Source of the DNA: Monomorium pharaonis
Lineage: Eukaryota > Arthropoda > Insecta > Hymenoptera > Formicidae
Reading direction: 5' to 3'
Assembly (NCBI RefSeq): GCF_013373865.1
Contig: NC_050474.1
Coordinates: forward strand, 7,262,061-7,326,060
Length of the DNA stretch: 64,000 nucleotides
Under the pieces are notes generated by a model, which ran no database searches, was not told the DNA's origin, and saw only the letters and a program-made list of their open reading frames with translations. The position numbers and the translations under genes are program-made. Below, in pieces: positions 61,983 to 64,000 of the stretch (position 1 is its first letter; the number at the start of each line of letters is the position of its first letter).

Positions 61983-62027
<45 letters not shown>
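61983..62027. repeat. (CT)n microsatellite
   Basis: About 44 bp of CT dinucleotides. Confidence 0.95.
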
Positions 62028-62028
<1 letters not shown>

Positions 62029-62639
62029 ATTGTCATTGTCTACGACTACATTTCGATTAACAGCAAAACGACCGGTACCGGCAAATTGTTGCTCGCGCGG
62101 TTGTGCCCGATAAACGCGCTCGCCGATAAATTAAACGCCGTGATAAACCAGTAGCGCCTTTACGCATACATACACGCGGCACGAATGTACCGTAAATACG
62201 TACATTCGCGGTCCGTGCACATACGCGCGATTCGTACGGATACGCGCAATCGCGCACGCACGCAAACATCAAATGAAAACCCGTTCCGGAGTGAGCCGCT
62301 TATCGGAATCGGTCGTATCATAACTAGCACCGGTGTAACATAAAATGAATTTTCCATTAAACGCCGACAGTAATTCACGAGGTACGTGCGTCACGCGGTC
62401 GGCTTGATGCGCGTATAACAAACTTCAGATGATATCCAGGACCGAATTTCTTAAACGAAATATATCAGGCCCTATACGCATAAATTCACGAAATATCGCT
62501 TCCGAAAAGAAATAAATATTTAAACATGGCATTTATACGTAAAATATTAAGAATTACGTATTCGCGTGTATACGGAATTTAAACTACGTAAACAATTTTG
62601 GTTTTACGTGTCACAAATCGCAAATTATGTGTTACAAAT

Positions 62640-63070
62640 TTTCTTAAACATTAAAAGATGTTTTCGGCACTTATTTGTGTAGCCTATAAGCTTGTAAAAA
62701 AACGGTTTAATGTTGCCGTGATTTAACATAATACAAAAATTGAATTAAAAAAAATTCTTAAGCTATGTAAATGTAGTTTTTCTTTGAAAAAAAAAATTTA
62801 AAAAAATTGATTCCCGTGTATAAGAATCAATTTTTTAATATCAATTGTGTGTAGAGTTTTAAAAAATTCAATTTTTCGCTTTTTCTCCAAGATTTTCTTA
62901 CCGAAAAAATCGAAAAGAGTTGAATTTTTTACTTTAATTATAAATTAGATAAAAAAGAAAAATGTGGAAATTTGAGTCAATTAAATTAAAACATACAAAT
63001 AAGTTATCACGGCAACAATTTTAAAAAATATTTCAAAAAACCGCGTAAAAAATTTTGTAAATGGTTTACG
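62640..63070. repeat. Nested hairpins inside a GTTGCCGTGAT inverted repeat
   Basis: GTTGCCGTGAT at about 62713 is matched by ATCACGGCAAC at about 63006. Inside, TTAAAAAAATTGATTC and GAATCAATTTTTTAA form a hairpin at about 62799-62838. AAAAAATTCAATTTTTCG and CGAAAAGAGTTGAATTTTTT form a second at about 62861-62930. The whole tract is AT-rich and non-coding and may be a decayed foldback element related to R3. Confidence 0.5.
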
Positions 63071-63729
63071 TTAATGAAAACTTTTGCTCTTACTTTTAGT
63101 AATTTACTTTTTCTCTCAAAAGTTCAGACTGCACAAAAAATAATAATCAATTTTTCGAAAAATTCCCTTTAACCTTTCCAAGTAGCGTAAAGTCACGTAC
63201 ACTTTTTCAAACCATGCTCTATCATATTCCCAAACAAAATTCGTGAAATTTTTTAAAATACCCACTACACGAGATAACTATACACTCAAACTATATGATC
63301 CATATCTGACAAAGATTGTGAGACTAATTTCATGAATCGTCAGCGAGACGCAAATGTATAGCCGAGATGATAAGTAAGAAAGCGATAAATTGCACGGTAG
63401 CTGCCGTCGATATATCTTCCATACCGTACCACTCTAATTAATTCACGTGCGCGCGATTAGCAGACGCAACATCTCTCGAATACGATGCACCGACTGTCTG
63501 TTATACTCCGCTTGCGCCGACGGCATAAAGCGATTCATGCGCGTTTTGCATATTTTAGCGAGCGTATTACTAGCCCGTTCTCGCGATTATATAGCTCTAC
63601 GCCCGTATTACACCTCGGCCTTACATTCCACGAGATCATTTGCATAGTTCAAATAAAAAAACAGTAAAACGGGACTGGTCATTTTCTTTGGACATTAAAT
63701 ACGGTTTCTAAATTGCTCATAAGGTACCT

Positions 63730-64000
63730 GTATCCAAATGCCCCCCCCCCCTTAATCTTTGGAGATTTTTGTAACTTTTTGATGAATACGAATTTGAAAA
63801 ATAAGGGTCAAATTTAAAATAGAAAACATTTCTAAAACTAAAAAAAAATATTATATTCAATTATTTATATATGTAAAGATTTTTTAAAAAAGATAGCACT
63901 TATCTTTTAAAAAAGATAACCATGTCGATTACATATATACCTAATGTGGCCCACCTATGTATTTTCCTCTTTTTCGTAAATATTTTTGAAAAAATGCGAA
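63730..64000. repeat. AT-rich stretch with a GATA-type hairpin, cut by the window edge
   Basis: A C-run at about 63741-63752 is followed by AT-rich DNA. A local palindrome, TTTTTTAAAAAAGATA then gcact then TATCTTTTAAAAAA, lies at about 63880-63915. The stretch continues past the window end and has no coding frame. It may be the edge of a repeat. Confidence 0.35.

Larger units (their letters stand above)
58345..62640. other. No gene recognised
   Basis: Mixed composition with a (CG)n run at about 58547-58561, AT-rich DNA at 59.1-59.75 kb and a T-run at 60105-60120. Apart from the splice-like site at 60.17 kb and microsatellites, nothing is supported. Confidence 0.5.

Overview
The window looks like nuclear DNA of an insect, most likely a hymenopteran and plausibly an ant. 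No bacterial gene structure is present. CpG-rich blocks full of (GA)n, (CT)n, C-run and trinucleotide microsatellites alternate with very AT-rich islands. CG dinucleotides are plentiful, as in many Hymenoptera. The islands carry short non-autonomous DNA transposons, and one decayed mariner copy is present. The species assignment is inference; nothing here is diagnostic.

Coding content is very low. The one segment I recognise as protein-coding is a 124-bp minus-strand exon at 45676-45799. It encodes the C-terminal half of an MBD domain of the MBD5/MBD6 type (six-banded in Drosophila). It has a pyrimidine-rich 3' splice site and a gtaaat donor. The rest of that gene was not found, so much of the window may be its introns. 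Another possible gene starts with a short signal-peptide-like reading frame on the minus strand at about 33.1-33.3 kb, in a CpG- and repeat-rich block. A zero-length exon (recursive splicing ratchet point) is visible on the same strand at about 20.73 kb, with a weaker one at about 60.17 kb. Other exon candidates (11.18-11.55 kb and 40.1-40.3 kb plus strand; 24.34-24.70 kb minus strand) rest on splice signals and open frames alone.

Layout: 1-3.5 kb mixed CpG-rich and AT-rich sequence; 3.5-7.4 kb foldback and small transposons, including a 643-bp TA-flanked element; 7.4-11.6 kb CpG-rich non-coding sequence; 11.8-15.8 kb AT-rich with the first CTAAGAAAAGCG element; 15.8-23.3 kb mixed, with the second such element and the ratchet point; 23.6-30.7 kb CpG-rich; 30.7-34.6 kb a purine-rich tract with a thrice-repeated motif, the signal-peptide frame and GGN repeats; 34.6-39 kb mixed; 39.1-43.8 kb a transposon-rich zone with mariner; 45.7 kb the MBD exon; 46-52.8 kb mixed; 52.8-53.5 kb foldback repeats; 54-57 kb CpG-rich; 57.5-58.3 kb a longer second copy of the TA-flanked element; 58.4-64 kb mixed.

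The novelty here lies in repeat biology and intron architecture. I see at least four short transposon families with two or more copies in the window, probable ratchet sites, and a repeated AT-cored motif in a purine-rich tract. I see no multi-gene system. Most open frames lie in CpG-rich, stop-poor sequence and resemble no protein.
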